NCBI RefSeq assembly: GCF_008035925.1
Contig: NZ_CP036264.1
Span: 519,774-583,773, forward strand
DNA from: Stieleria maiorica
Lineage (GTDB): Bacteria > Planctomycetota > Planctomycetia > Pirellulales > Pirellulaceae
Direction of reading: 5' to 3'
DNA: 64,000 nucleotides
The notes below the pieces were generated by a model that made no database searches, was not told the origin of the DNA, and saw only the letters and a list, made by a program, of their open reading frames with translations. A program made the position numbers and the translations under genes. Position 1 is the stretch's first letter. Every line of letters starts with the position of its first letter. Shown one piece after another: positions 27,001 through 33,269 of this stretch.

Positions 27001-27360
27001 GGCGAACACGACAACCGTCTCGGTCGGGCCGAGTATCGTGTTGGGAAACGTCCAGCGGTCCAGTCGGTCGGCGTCATCGGTCAGATGCCAACCGGCCAGA
27101 TCAAAGGTCGTGTTCGTCGGGTTGTAGACCTCAATCCAATCGCTGCTGTCGCCATCGGAATCTTCTAAACCACCGGAATTGGCAGCCAGGAATTCGCTGA
27201 TCACCGGCGTGGCGGCCAAGACCCGCCGTGACTCCAATCGCTCGGCCAGCAGGCGTCGTTTTCGGTGCCAGGATCGGTATCGCGTTGGATTCACCCGGAT
27301 CGGAGTCGCTGAAGATCGGAGGCGGTCGGAGACTCGCCCGAAACGATGAAAAGGCACCAT
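21052..27360 (-). CDS. Giant exported protein with CotH kinase, lamin-tail and calcium-loop repeats
   Basis: A 2102-residue surface or secreted protein from the ATG at 27360. The N-terminus has a basic leader with RLLAERLESRRVLAATPVIS, a planctomycete export motif. A lamin-tail domain follows (ISEFLAANSGG ... WIEVYNPTN), then a PA14-like region (residues about 270-400), a chitobiase C-terminal-like repeat (VYTTDGSEPSATHGTVYTAP), a CotH-kinase-like region (about 700-1050; LRIRGGFSRSNNNPKHALKL, HLYLNGQYWGMFQTQERAE), another YFTTDGSDP repeat, and three more lamin-tail domains (INYDPAVDGDAEYLELRN, INEVLAHTDAPLHDAIELFN, INYHPAPP). It ends in two calcium loops (DTDGDRDVDGQDYGRFG and DFDGDGDVDGQDYGRFG). 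CotH domains can phosphorylate surface proteins; whether this one is active is unknown. The last 180 or so residues resemble those of the divergent M64 gene. Confidence 0.85.
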   Translation of the reverse strand: MVPFHRFGRVSDRLRSSATPIRVNPTRYRSWHRKRRLLAERLESRRVLAATPVISEFLAANSGGLEDSDGDSSDWIEVYNPTNTTFDLAGWHLTDDADRLDRWTFPNTILGPTETVVVFASGKDRAVAGDELHTDFELNRGGEYLALVDPQGVVANDYAPEYPDQSTNVSYGLQFVTEDLVRSGSAAKTLVPVDGALGDTWQQPTFNDDTWIDGPVGVGFGVIQPGFDVRYVKAQASGNFDGAVNTLAIAEDVLATPQYQSLSVTERTDVINFLGTGGGGRFENDLAFPTQTVGEDFNHFVIEATTTIDIPNAGPWSFGVNSDDGFGLTLSKDGVEYSSSFPNPRAANDTINTFDLVQPGQYEVRLVMFEAAGGASVELFAAAGAHASFSGVFDLVGDVDNGGIAAFTPYVSGQSPWVATDVAASMLGINASAYVRVEFDVADASLIESLVLNMRHDDGFVAFINGVEVTRANAPSTPAFNSAATQSRQSSDVLQPTRWVLDDGAAAAVQTGTNVLAIQGLNHSSLDPSFLVYPELTSTRLLDQTPSYFATPTPGELNRDPVLGVLQRVAIDLPAGFYDTPQMVTLASPDAAAQIVYTTDGSEPSATHGTVYTAPIPVSTTTTLRAIAVATDYVSLPSVTRTYLFLDDVLNQSGDGSPPPGWPATWGGNVVDYGMDPDVIAAEGAAAVKQALLALPTLSLTTDLDYLFDPTIGIYANAQQDGRDWERPASAEWLNPDGGEGFQVNAGLRIRGGFSRSNNNPKHALKLFFRGSYGDPVLDYPVHGDEGVSEFKKLDLRTAQNYSWSFQGNASNNFVAEVMARYNQRDLGQPYTRSTWVHLYLNGQYWGMFQTQERAEANYAESYLGGKAENYDVLKPERGAYQNIATDGNFDAYTLLWEQADARASDGITPAFVDDAQYMRAQGKNPDGSENLDYPVLLDVDNLIAYMIETLRGGNLDAPISNFLGNTRPNNYFAIRDRTGREGFRFFQHDAEHTMRNVNQNRNGPWNSPNYEGGVAYFNPQWLHQQLMANDEYRMRFADTVQWAFFNDGPLSETALIEKLDHEAAKIETAVIAESARWGDAKRGTNPPLTQADFLNAVAGLRNGYLTARNPIVIDQFRNTNLVLKDASGDYTVVVPAPLFPSVDAPRFLIDGTAQHGGQITTDSEMQFDATEGSVYFTTDGSDPRLAGGGIHPDAQVYDPMQVDVTVVNSGDTWNYLDDGTQPPANWASMAFEDQSWKSGPSELGYGDGDEATVVSFGGNSSDKHITTYFRRRFNADLSGGNLTTATLRVRRDDGVAIYINGVEAVRNNLPAGPLTSATTASGVVGGGDESTWYEFSIDPALLHNGVNLIAAEVHQVSGTSSDITFDAELIVSRQNASPIPLTESTRVKARTLGDGAQWSALSDAFFQVLNVPASPSNLRLTEINYDPAVDGDAEYLELRNITSADTAVTIDLDGVTVTDGPSLPFTIPVGTTLLPGESVLLVHDIAQFTAAYPNVDPDRIVGQYSGKLSNGGERIRIEDASGQEIADVNYGTGDPWPKWADGVGGSLVLENPADVPVSETGKPYHYRGSVEFGGTPGSIEQRPFGIEINEVLAHTDAPLHDAIELFNPTASEIAIGGWFLSDDGATPKKYKIPAGTTIQAGGYMLFDEADFNPPLPNAQSLIPFALSGSDGDSVWLFTGDGNEPTGLEDHARFDATFNGVSQGLIPGSAGRLVPLANRSLGMLNGTFQTSPIVVSEINYHPAPPTAAALAIDPFLSEQDLEFIELHNASAITIDLENWRLRGEGDFDFAADDQMAPGETVVLISFDPTLAVNTNKLAALRQQYGIDAGVRIDGPFSGSLSNSHGVIKLQAPDTPPADDPSLTPRVMVDEVFYDDLSPWPTEADGNGPSLQRLAASTLGNYHDSWVGETPTPGMIPGRPTVESIAINDGSASRSSVTSITVTFDQEVDVDASSFVVSQRSSGTAVENLQVTAQHIGNKTVAVITFAPGPMVVTRAEGGNSLVDGTYQLTIVASKVQTTADDVRMAADYRFGQSDSDAFFRHYGDTDGDRDVDGQDYGRFGATFLRQSGDPAFDPDLDFDGDGDVDGQDYGRFGLRFLRTMPH

Positions 27361-27554
27361 GGAGACCGTAAGGCGGGCGGAATGGAGGGATAAGTGCAAT
27401 TGCAGCGGTCCGATCGTAGCTGCCGGCACCCCCCTTTTCAACGTGCACCCCCGCAGCGGGAGTGGTGTTGCACCCCGAGCCATAGGAAAGGTAAACCATC
27501 GGACCGCAGCGGTTTTGTTGCGATGAACCCCAGGTGGCAATTGAGACGAATAGG

Positions 27555-29438
27555 ATGTCGTCGAGGTTTCCCCGAGCCACGTTTTTCCCCATGTCACGTT
27601 CCTTCCACCGACCGACCATCGTGCGTCATCGACGAACAAGCCGATTGCGTTTGCATTTTGAGCCGTTGGAAGCGCGGCGATTGTTGGCCGCCGGGTTCTC
27701 GTCCGGCGAATCCATCGATCCAGCAACTGCGCCTCCGATCGAGTCCACCGCCATCGGTGCGGACCGTTGGAAAATCGGACCGTTTGAACCCCAGGTGCAA
27801 TTGAGTTTGCCCGCGGGCGATTCATCACCGTCTCAAACGACGGGGTTTGACACCGTGCTTGACAACGGCCCATCGGACAACCGCGTGGACCTCGTGATTC
27901 TCGGTGACGGGTACACGGCGTCACAGATCGACACGGTCTATGCGAACCACGTCAATGGAATGCTGGAGTACCTGTTCAATGCGGGGCAGGATCCGTACCC
28001 GCGCTATGCAAACTTTTTTAATGCCCATCGGATCAACACGGTCTCCAATGAATCTGGGGCGGATCAGCCACCCAACGAGATCTTTGTCGACACGGCGTTT
28101 GATGCTTATTACTTTTGTGGCAACATCGAACGGTTGATTTGTATCAACAACACGAAAGCCAACAACGCCAAGAACACGGCGCTCGCCGGCGCAGGTTTCA
28201 GCGCCGAAATGCAGTTCGTTTCGGTGAACGATTCCAAGTACGGTGGCAGTGGCGGCAGCTACGCTGTGTTTGCCGGTGCCAACAGTTCGGCCAACGAGCT
28301 GGCATTGCATGAAGTCGCGCATTCGTTCAACAACTTGGCCGATGAATACGGCGGGTCGCCCAATTACACCGGGTCGGAGCCTCCCGAGGTCAACGTCACG
28401 ACGGATCCGCAAGGGAGTAAGTGGCAACGTTGGCTGGGATACGACCAGCCCGGCATCGGCACGATCGATACCTACGAGGGTGCCCGATACTTCGATCAAG
28501 GCATCTTTCGTCCGTCGCACAATTCAAAGATGCGAAATCTGGGACGACCCTTCGATGCGGTCAGCCGCGAGAAGATCATCCTGGACATTTACGAATTGGT
28601 GGATCCCGTCGATGATTGGCTGGACAACACCCAAACGATCCGAGGCATTGCGCCGGAGGTCTGGGTGCGGGCGGTCGACTTGGACGTCCAGGACATTCAA
28701 TGGTCGGTCGACGGCGTCGAGGTGTTCGGCGCGACGGACGAAAGCTTCAACTTGCGCGACGCCGGATTCGCACCCGGCAATTATGACGTTTCGGTGCGGG
28801 TTTATGATCCGACCGATTGGGTGCGGCATCAATCATCGAAACTGGAACAAACGATCCACTGGACGGTGCAGGTCCAATCGCCGCCCCAGGTGCAAAGCGT
28901 CCAGGTCAATGGTGGCGATCCGAGTCGGTCGCTTGTGACGTCGATCCAGGTCACATTTGACACCTTTGTCGATGTCTCGGCATCGTCGTTTCTTCTGTCC
29001 AATCGCCAGAGGCAGCAAGGAATCGAGTTGGAGGTCACGACGTCATCGACGGCGACCGGCACGGTGGCCGACTTGAGATTCTTGCCTGGCAATTCGGTGC
29101 TTCAGCGTCAGGCGACCGGAACGCATTCGCTGGTCGATGGCAATTACACCTTGCGGGTCATCGCGTCGGCGGTCACGACAACCGTCGGCGATCATCCGAT
29201 GCCGGAGGATGATTTGTTCGGTGATCAGGCGGCCGACGCGTTGTTTCGATTGTTCGGCGACCGGGATGGCGACCGCGATGTCGATGGACAAGACTACGGG
29301 CGGTTCGGACAAACGTTTCTGCAATCGGCGACAAGCGACCGATTCGATCCCTGGTTTGACGAAGACGGCGATGGCGACGTCGATGGCCAAGATTACGGTC
29401 GATTGGGCCAACGGTTCCTAAAGACGATCCCGTTTTAG
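27555..29438 (+). CDS. Exported M64-like zinc metallopeptidase with calcium-loop repeats
   Basis: A 627-residue protein from the ATG at 27555 (ATG at 27591 and GTG at 27534 are alternatives). The export motif LHFEPLEARRLLAAG is near residue 35-45. The catalytic domain has DLVILGDGYTASQID and the zinc motif HEVAHSFNNLADEYGG (His252, Glu253, His256, Asp263), which fits HExxHxxxxxxD of the IgA-peptidase M64 family. After it comes an Ig-like segment, then a module homologous to the giant protein's C-terminus, ending in two calcium loops (DRDGDRDVDGQDYGRFG, DEDGDGDVDGQDYGRLG). A secreted or surface peptidase is likely; the substrate is unknown. It is divergently transcribed from the giant gene with 194 bases between starts. 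Confidence 0.85.
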   Translation: MSSRFPRATFFPMSRSFHRPTIVRHRRTSRLRLHFEPLEARRLLAAGFSSGESIDPATAPPIESTAIGADRWKIGPFEPQVQLSLPAGDSSPSQTTGFDTVLDNGPSDNRVDLVILGDGYTASQIDTVYANHVNGMLEYLFNAGQDPYPRYANFFNAHRINTVSNESGADQPPNEIFVDTAFDAYYFCGNIERLICINNTKANNAKNTALAGAGFSAEMQFVSVNDSKYGGSGGSYAVFAGANSSANELALHEVAHSFNNLADEYGGSPNYTGSEPPEVNVTTDPQGSKWQRWLGYDQPGIGTIDTYEGARYFDQGIFRPSHNSKMRNLGRPFDAVSREKIILDIYELVDPVDDWLDNTQTIRGIAPEVWVRAVDLDVQDIQWSVDGVEVFGATDESFNLRDAGFAPGNYDVSVRVYDPTDWVRHQSSKLEQTIHWTVQVQSPPQVQSVQVNGGDPSRSLVTSIQVTFDTFVDVSASSFLLSNRQRQQGIELEVTTSSTATGTVADLRFLPGNSVLQRQATGTHSLVDGNYTLRVIASAVTTTVGDHPMPEDDLFGDQAADALFRLFGDRDGDRDVDGQDYGRFGQTFLQSATSDRFDPWFDEDGDGDVDGQDYGRLGQRFLKTIPF

Positions 29439-29474
29439 CGGCCCGGCGGGCGGCCCGGCGGGCGGCCCGGCGGG
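29439..29474. repeat. 12-bp tandem repeat, 3 copies, after the M64 gene
   Basis: CGGCCCGGCGGG is repeated three times directly after the stop codon, followed by a degenerate fourth unit. It is self-complementary enough to form GC-rich hairpins and lies between convergent genes, so a termination role is possible. Confidence 0.75.
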
Positions 29475-29493
29475 CGGCACGTCGGCGGGCACG

Positions 29494-30267
29494 TCACTTG
29501 GTTTCGACGAGCACGCGTGCGACGTCGATCGGGACGATGCCGGATCGGTCCAGTTCCTTTTGCAGTTTGGGTGACATCGGGTCTTGCGTGACTTGAACAC
29601 GAAAGTCGCGTCGGCTGGAAGGTTTCAGGCCACAGGCAAAACTGGTTTCGCTGCGTTCCTTGGGTGTCAATTGGTCGAGCACCAGTGTCAAGATCGGTAG
29701 CGGATCACATTTCCCGACGATCATCACTTTGCGATTGTCGCGCAGCAGGCTGACGGTTTCGCGAGCGATCCAGTTGACCGCATGTCCCGGCAGCAGTGCC
29801 GGTTTGGAATCCGTGAAATCGCTGGTCGGTTGCTGCAGCGACAGCGGGCGTGCGGTCAGCGTCACCGTGGGCAGGGTTTCGTCCTGGTCCATCCGCAGGA
29901 TCAGGTTCCCCAGCGCCAGCGCCGTGCGGGCGGTGTCGACGGCGTGGAACTCGTAGGCGACGAGTTGTTTTCGGGTCATCACCAGCGCGCTGGTAACCAC
30001 CGCCAACCCGCCTCGTCCGCTGTATTCGGGGCCGCCGTGGACGCTGCGGGCGACGGCATAGAAATAGTCCGACAGCGGAAAGAAGCTCAATCCCCAGGCG
30101 TCTTGGGCGGCGGCATCGCCGGCCACCTCGAGCGAATTGTGTGACGGGGCCCACTTGCAAAACTCGCTCGACACCGTCGCATCGACACCGGGGGATTTGC
30201 CGATGATCTGGTACCCCTTCATGCGTCGCCGCTTGAGCGAACCGTAGCTGATTTGTTCGACTTGCAT
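29494..30267 (-). CDS. GAP1-N2-like GTPase-associated protein
   Basis: A 257-residue protein from the ATG at 30267 (MQVEQISYGSLKRRRMKGYQ). The pattern YGS ... GYQIIGKSPG ... FFPLSDYFYAVARSVHGGPEYSGRGGLAVVTSALV matches the GAP1-N2 domain as I know it: a domain found beside GTPases in predicted conflict or signalling systems. The second half (IARETVSLLRDNRKVMIVGK ... LDQLTPKERSETSFACGLKP) also fits GAP1-type proteins. It is the last gene of the 11-gene cluster, 5 bases after the GTPase stop, so the two should be made together. GAP1 means GTPase-associated; catalytic GAP activity is not implied. The ATG at 30432 would add an arginine-rich antisense-like leader. Confidence 0.68.
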   Translation of the reverse strand: MQVEQISYGSLKRRRMKGYQIIGKSPGVDATVSSEFCKWAPSHNSLEVAGDAAAQDAWGLSFFPLSDYFYAVARSVHGGPEYSGRGGLAVVTSALVMTRKQLVAYEFHAVDTARTALALGNLILRMDQDETLPTVTLTARPLSLQQPTSDFTDSKPALLPGHAVNWIARETVSLLRDNRKVMIVGKCDPLPILTLVLDQLTPKERSETSFACGLKPSSRRDFRVQVTQDPMSPKLQKELDRSGIVPIDVARVLVETK

Positions 30268-30272
30268 TTCAC

Positions 30273-31181
30273 TTAGCTGTTCTGGATGGCCCAGTGCAAG
30301 GGTTCGATCACGCCGCGGGGCTGGATATGGAAGGGCACGCGGGCGACGCCGCCGACGTCGTTGCTGAGCAGTGCCGACGATCCGACGACGCTGGCGCTGA
30401 ACACCGCATGGCGCGGGAAGTTGTGTTGGCAATAATCGAGAAAGCGGGGCATGTTGTTGGCCATGAAGCGTTTCGGATCCGCGGCCGCTTCGGGGCAGGT
30501 GTCCGACTTGGTGAAGACGACGGCGATCGCCGGGGTCAGGTCACGCGATTTGCCCAATTCCGAGAGCGATTGTTGCTGCGAGATGTACGAGCCCAGCTTC
30601 ATCGCGAACAGGTCTTCCCGCGCGCCGTTGTCTCGCACCTCGGCGGAATCGCACAGCAGCAAGAAAGCCGACGTCCGTTGCACGATGTGGCCGACGGCGG
30701 GATACGTGCCCGGTTGCTCCAGTTCGGTCGCGATGGCTTCGCCGGCGAAATCCGGCGCGACAAAGTCCACCGTTTTCTCCTTGCGCTGTGACGAGTCCGT
30801 GACGACACAGTGCAGCCATTTCCAGAGGTCGGATTCATTGGGCGTCTTTTCCGGGAACCGCCGTTCTTCCAATGCGGAGACGACCTGTTCCTGAAGCTTG
30901 ATCGAAAAGGCACCGTTGGGAACACCCTTCAAATCCTTGGCCCCGCCGCAGAGCATGTCCAACAGCAGCCCCAGATAGACCGTTTTTCCGGCGTTGCTGG
31001 GGCCGACCACGGAAATGAAGTGCGGTCGCGCGCGGCGTTGGGAAACCGATTGCGTGATTTCCGCCGGGGTTTGGCATTCTTCGCAATAGTCGTCCATGCT
31101 GGTCATTTGCGAATCGCAACAGACGCATGGAGGGGCGTCCTGGTAACACAACGCCGTGTTGTAGCTTTCGCTGTTACTCAT
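30273..31181 (-). CDS. Zinc-ribbon TRAFAC-type GTPase
   Basis: A 302-residue protein. Residues 19-36 form a zinc ribbon (C19, C22, C33, C36). The G domain follows: G1/Walker A GPSNAGKT at 60-67, a G3-like DFAG at 144-147, and G4 TKSD at 224-227 in AVVFTKSDTCP, with SASVVGSS in the G5 region. The TKxD motif indicates guanine specificity. The fold should be cytoplasmic, with no membrane segment. This class of GTPase is known beside GAP1 proteins. Together with its immediate downstream partner it forms a two-gene switch at the output end of a chemosensory-like cluster. Effector and trigger are unknown. Confidence 0.78.
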   Translation of the reverse strand: MSNSESYNTALCYQDAPPCVCCDSQMTSMDDYCEECQTPAEITQSVSQRRARPHFISVVGPSNAGKTVYLGLLLDMLCGGAKDLKGVPNGAFSIKLQEQVVSALEERRFPEKTPNESDLWKWLHCVVTDSSQRKEKTVDFVAPDFAGEAIATELEQPGTYPAVGHIVQRTSAFLLLCDSAEVRDNGAREDLFAMKLGSYISQQQSLSELGKSRDLTPAIAVVFTKSDTCPEAAADPKRFMANNMPRFLDYCQHNFPRHAVFSASVVGSSALLSNDVGGVARVPFHIQPRGVIEPLHWAIQNS

Positions 31182-31269
31182 GATGGTTCTTCGTCGTCAA
31201 GACGCACGTCGGGGACAAGATGGAGTCGGGGTGAATCGGTGCAGGGTCTGCGCCGGGATCGGTAAAGAA

Positions 31270-32316
31270 TCAGCCATCGGTCGATGGCGAATCGTCCTCG
31301 CCGCAGGGGTCGAGGCCTTCGGCGGAGAAACAACATCGAAATCCGACGTTGTTTTTTCGTGACAGCAGCGACTGGGCGCTGCGGCTTTGGCAACTGGTGT
31401 GCGAATGGAAGTAACTGTCGAACGCACCGCCGCGGATCTCCGCCATGGGGTCGGTCATGTGGACCGTGATTTCTTCGGTCGCCGCCAGCAAGTATTGCGT
31501 GTTCATCCATTCCCACACGTTGCCGATCAACTGTCGAATCCCGTTGGGGGTGTTGCCGCCTTGGCACTCGTGGATCGAGACCGTGCGGTGTCGCCCCGAC
31601 GCCCAGGTGTTGGCATATTGAGGGTCGAAAGAATTGCCCCAGGGGTACTTGGGTTCTTTCAACGTGTCGCTGCTGGTCGTTCCCCAGGTGCCGGCCCGCT
31701 GCCATTCGGCGCTGGTCGGCAACCGTTTCCCGACCCACTGTGCGTACGCGTTGGCTTCGTACCACGAGACGCCGACGACCGGATGCGCGAGGGTGCCTTT
31801 GGCGGGCGCGCCTTTTTCCCACTGTGCGGGTCCGGGGCGACCGGTTCTGTCGACAAACCGAAGCACCGATTCAAGGATCTGTTCGGGCCACAGAGAGATG
31901 TTTTCGTAACCGCCGTCGGCGACGAATCGCTGGTAGTCGGCGTTGGTCACACACCAGCGGTCCAAGTAAATCGCTTCGGTGTGGCTGGTTCCGATCACTT
32001 GCGGGACGAGCACGAACCCTTCGTCGGACGTCGTCGCGTACTCACCGTGCAATGTGACGTCGCCGCCGGGCACATAGGCCATGTCGTGATCGATCGCCTT
32101 CCAGGCGTACCGAAGCGAGTCCGGGTCAAAGGCAATGCCATCGATCGGGCGAACGATGTGGGCGTATTGCCGCTGACGCACCAGTTTTCGGATGTCCGGT
32201 GGTGCGTCAGGAAAATCCAGTGTCGGCGGAGGCGCCGCTGAGCCGTCGGGCTTCGCTGCGGAGAACGATGCGCGAAACACACTCAGTGGCCGGCTGAATA
32301 GGGTGGCGAATGGCAC
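31270..32316 (-). CDS. SUMF1/formylglycine-generating-enzyme-like protein
   Basis: A 348-residue protein. The GTG at 32316 has GGAG 6 bases upstream; a TTG at 32331 directly after the previous stop is weaker. The SUMF1/FGE domain starts near YVPGGDVTLHGE and includes YLDRWCVTNADYQRFVADGG, HPVVGVSWYEANAYAQWVG, RLPTSAEWQRAG, IGNVWEWMNT, IRGGAFDS and the final NVGFRCC. True FGE uses a Cys pair (CxxxxC) just before a CRxAxR-like segment; here only one Cys is retained (YFHSHTSCQSRSAQS), the first appearing as His. It may therefore be a non-catalytic SUMF1 domain as found in signalling and conflict systems. No signal peptide is evident, so it should be cytoplasmic with the rest of the cluster. Confidence 0.8.
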   Translation of the reverse strand: MPFATLFSRPLSVFRASFSAAKPDGSAAPPPTLDFPDAPPDIRKLVRQRQYAHIVRPIDGIAFDPDSLRYAWKAIDHDMAYVPGGDVTLHGEYATTSDEGFVLVPQVIGTSHTEAIYLDRWCVTNADYQRFVADGGYENISLWPEQILESVLRFVDRTGRPGPAQWEKGAPAKGTLAHPVVGVSWYEANAYAQWVGKRLPTSAEWQRAGTWGTTSSDTLKEPKYPWGNSFDPQYANTWASGRHRTVSIHECQGGNTPNGIRQLIGNVWEWMNTQYLLAATEEITVHMTDPMAEIRGGAFDSYFHSHTSCQSRSAQSLLSRKNNVGFRCCFSAEGLDPCGEDDSPSTDG

Positions 32317-32331
32317 AATGGTCTCCAGCAA

Positions 32332-33222
32332 TTAGTTCGAATGGTTACGGTTGGATTGGATGGTGCGTTGCATGCGTTTGAATTCTTCAATCTTCTGTCG
32401 CCGTGCCGCTTCGGCCCTTTCCTGGGCAGCTCTTTCCATGGCAACTCGGTCCTGGGCAGCCTGGTCACTCGTGGCCTGGCCGCCGCCTTGGTGATCGGCG
32501 ACATTGGGCCGGCCGACGACGGGTTGGTTGGGCAAGACCGGGGCATTTCCGACGGGCATCACGCGAGCGGTTGCGGTGCCATCGCCGGCGAGAGTGTTAG
32601 GTGTTGCGCACACCGGAACGTTGACACTGACCGGTGGAGGAGCCGCCGGCATTTGGCCTTGTCCGGGCGGCTGGCCTTGTCCGGGCGGTGGCGAAGGTTG
32701 CACGCCTGTTTGCGGCGCGGCGGCGGGGGCGACGTTGGTTTTCGCAGCGATCGGCGAGGGCGGATTGACCGGCACGCCGGCAACGGGAGCGACGGGGGTT
32801 GCGACGACGGGGCCGACGCCCGAATTGCTCCCCCCGGTCGCCGCGGCACGCGCGCCTTGAATCGCCTTGCGGCGTTCGGATTCGACCTCCAACCAGGCTT
32901 CGGTCAGCCGTTTGGACTGGTCCCGCAGTCCTTCCTCCTTGGCGGCGGTCCGCTTGCTCCATTCCGTTTTCTGCTGGTCCAGTCGTGCGATCGCGCCGGC
33001 CAGCAGGGACTCGCGTTCGATCAGCTGACTCGACCGGTGAATCAGTCGACGAATGCGACCGATCCATCCCCTGGTGAAATGTTCAACGTCAAAGACGATG
33101 GAACCGATCGCTTCGGCTTGCGAGTGATCCGGCGGCGCACTCGAATGGGATTGGCCCGCGACCGGCAAGTCGTTTCCGACTGCCAGACCCGGCGGGGCAA
33201 ACGGTTCGTTTCGATCGGTCAT
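32332..33222 (-). CDS. Proline-rich coiled-coil protein of unknown function
   Basis: A 296-residue protein not recognised as a known family. Residues about 40-130 are helical (EHFTRGWIGRIRRLIHRSS, then LLAGAIARLDQQKTEWSKRT), a probable coiled coil. Residues 140-240 are Pro/Val/Ala/Gln-rich with PPGQGQPPGQGQMPAAPPP. The C-terminus is a charged helix (AMERAAQERAEAARRQKIEE). No signal peptide or membrane segment. The layout (helix, flexible linker, helix) suggests a scaffold or adaptor. It lies 47 bases after the FHA-like gene and abuts the SUMF1-like gene, so it is probably part of the same complex or pathway. Confidence 0.6.
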   Translation of the reverse strand: MTDRNEPFAPPGLAVGNDLPVAGQSHSSAPPDHSQAEAIGSIVFDVEHFTRGWIGRIRRLIHRSSQLIERESLLAGAIARLDQQKTEWSKRTAAKEEGLRDQSKRLTEAWLEVESERRKAIQGARAAATGGSNSGVGPVVATPVAPVAGVPVNPPSPIAAKTNVAPAAAPQTGVQPSPPPGQGQPPGQGQMPAAPPPVSVNVPVCATPNTLAGDGTATARVMPVGNAPVLPNQPVVGRPNVADHQGGGQATSDQAAQDRVAMERAAQERAEAARRQKIEEFKRMQRTIQSNRNHSN

Positions 33223-33269
33223 ATCGATTCAGGGTTTGGGATTGCTACGACAAAGTCTGCAGGAGCGGA

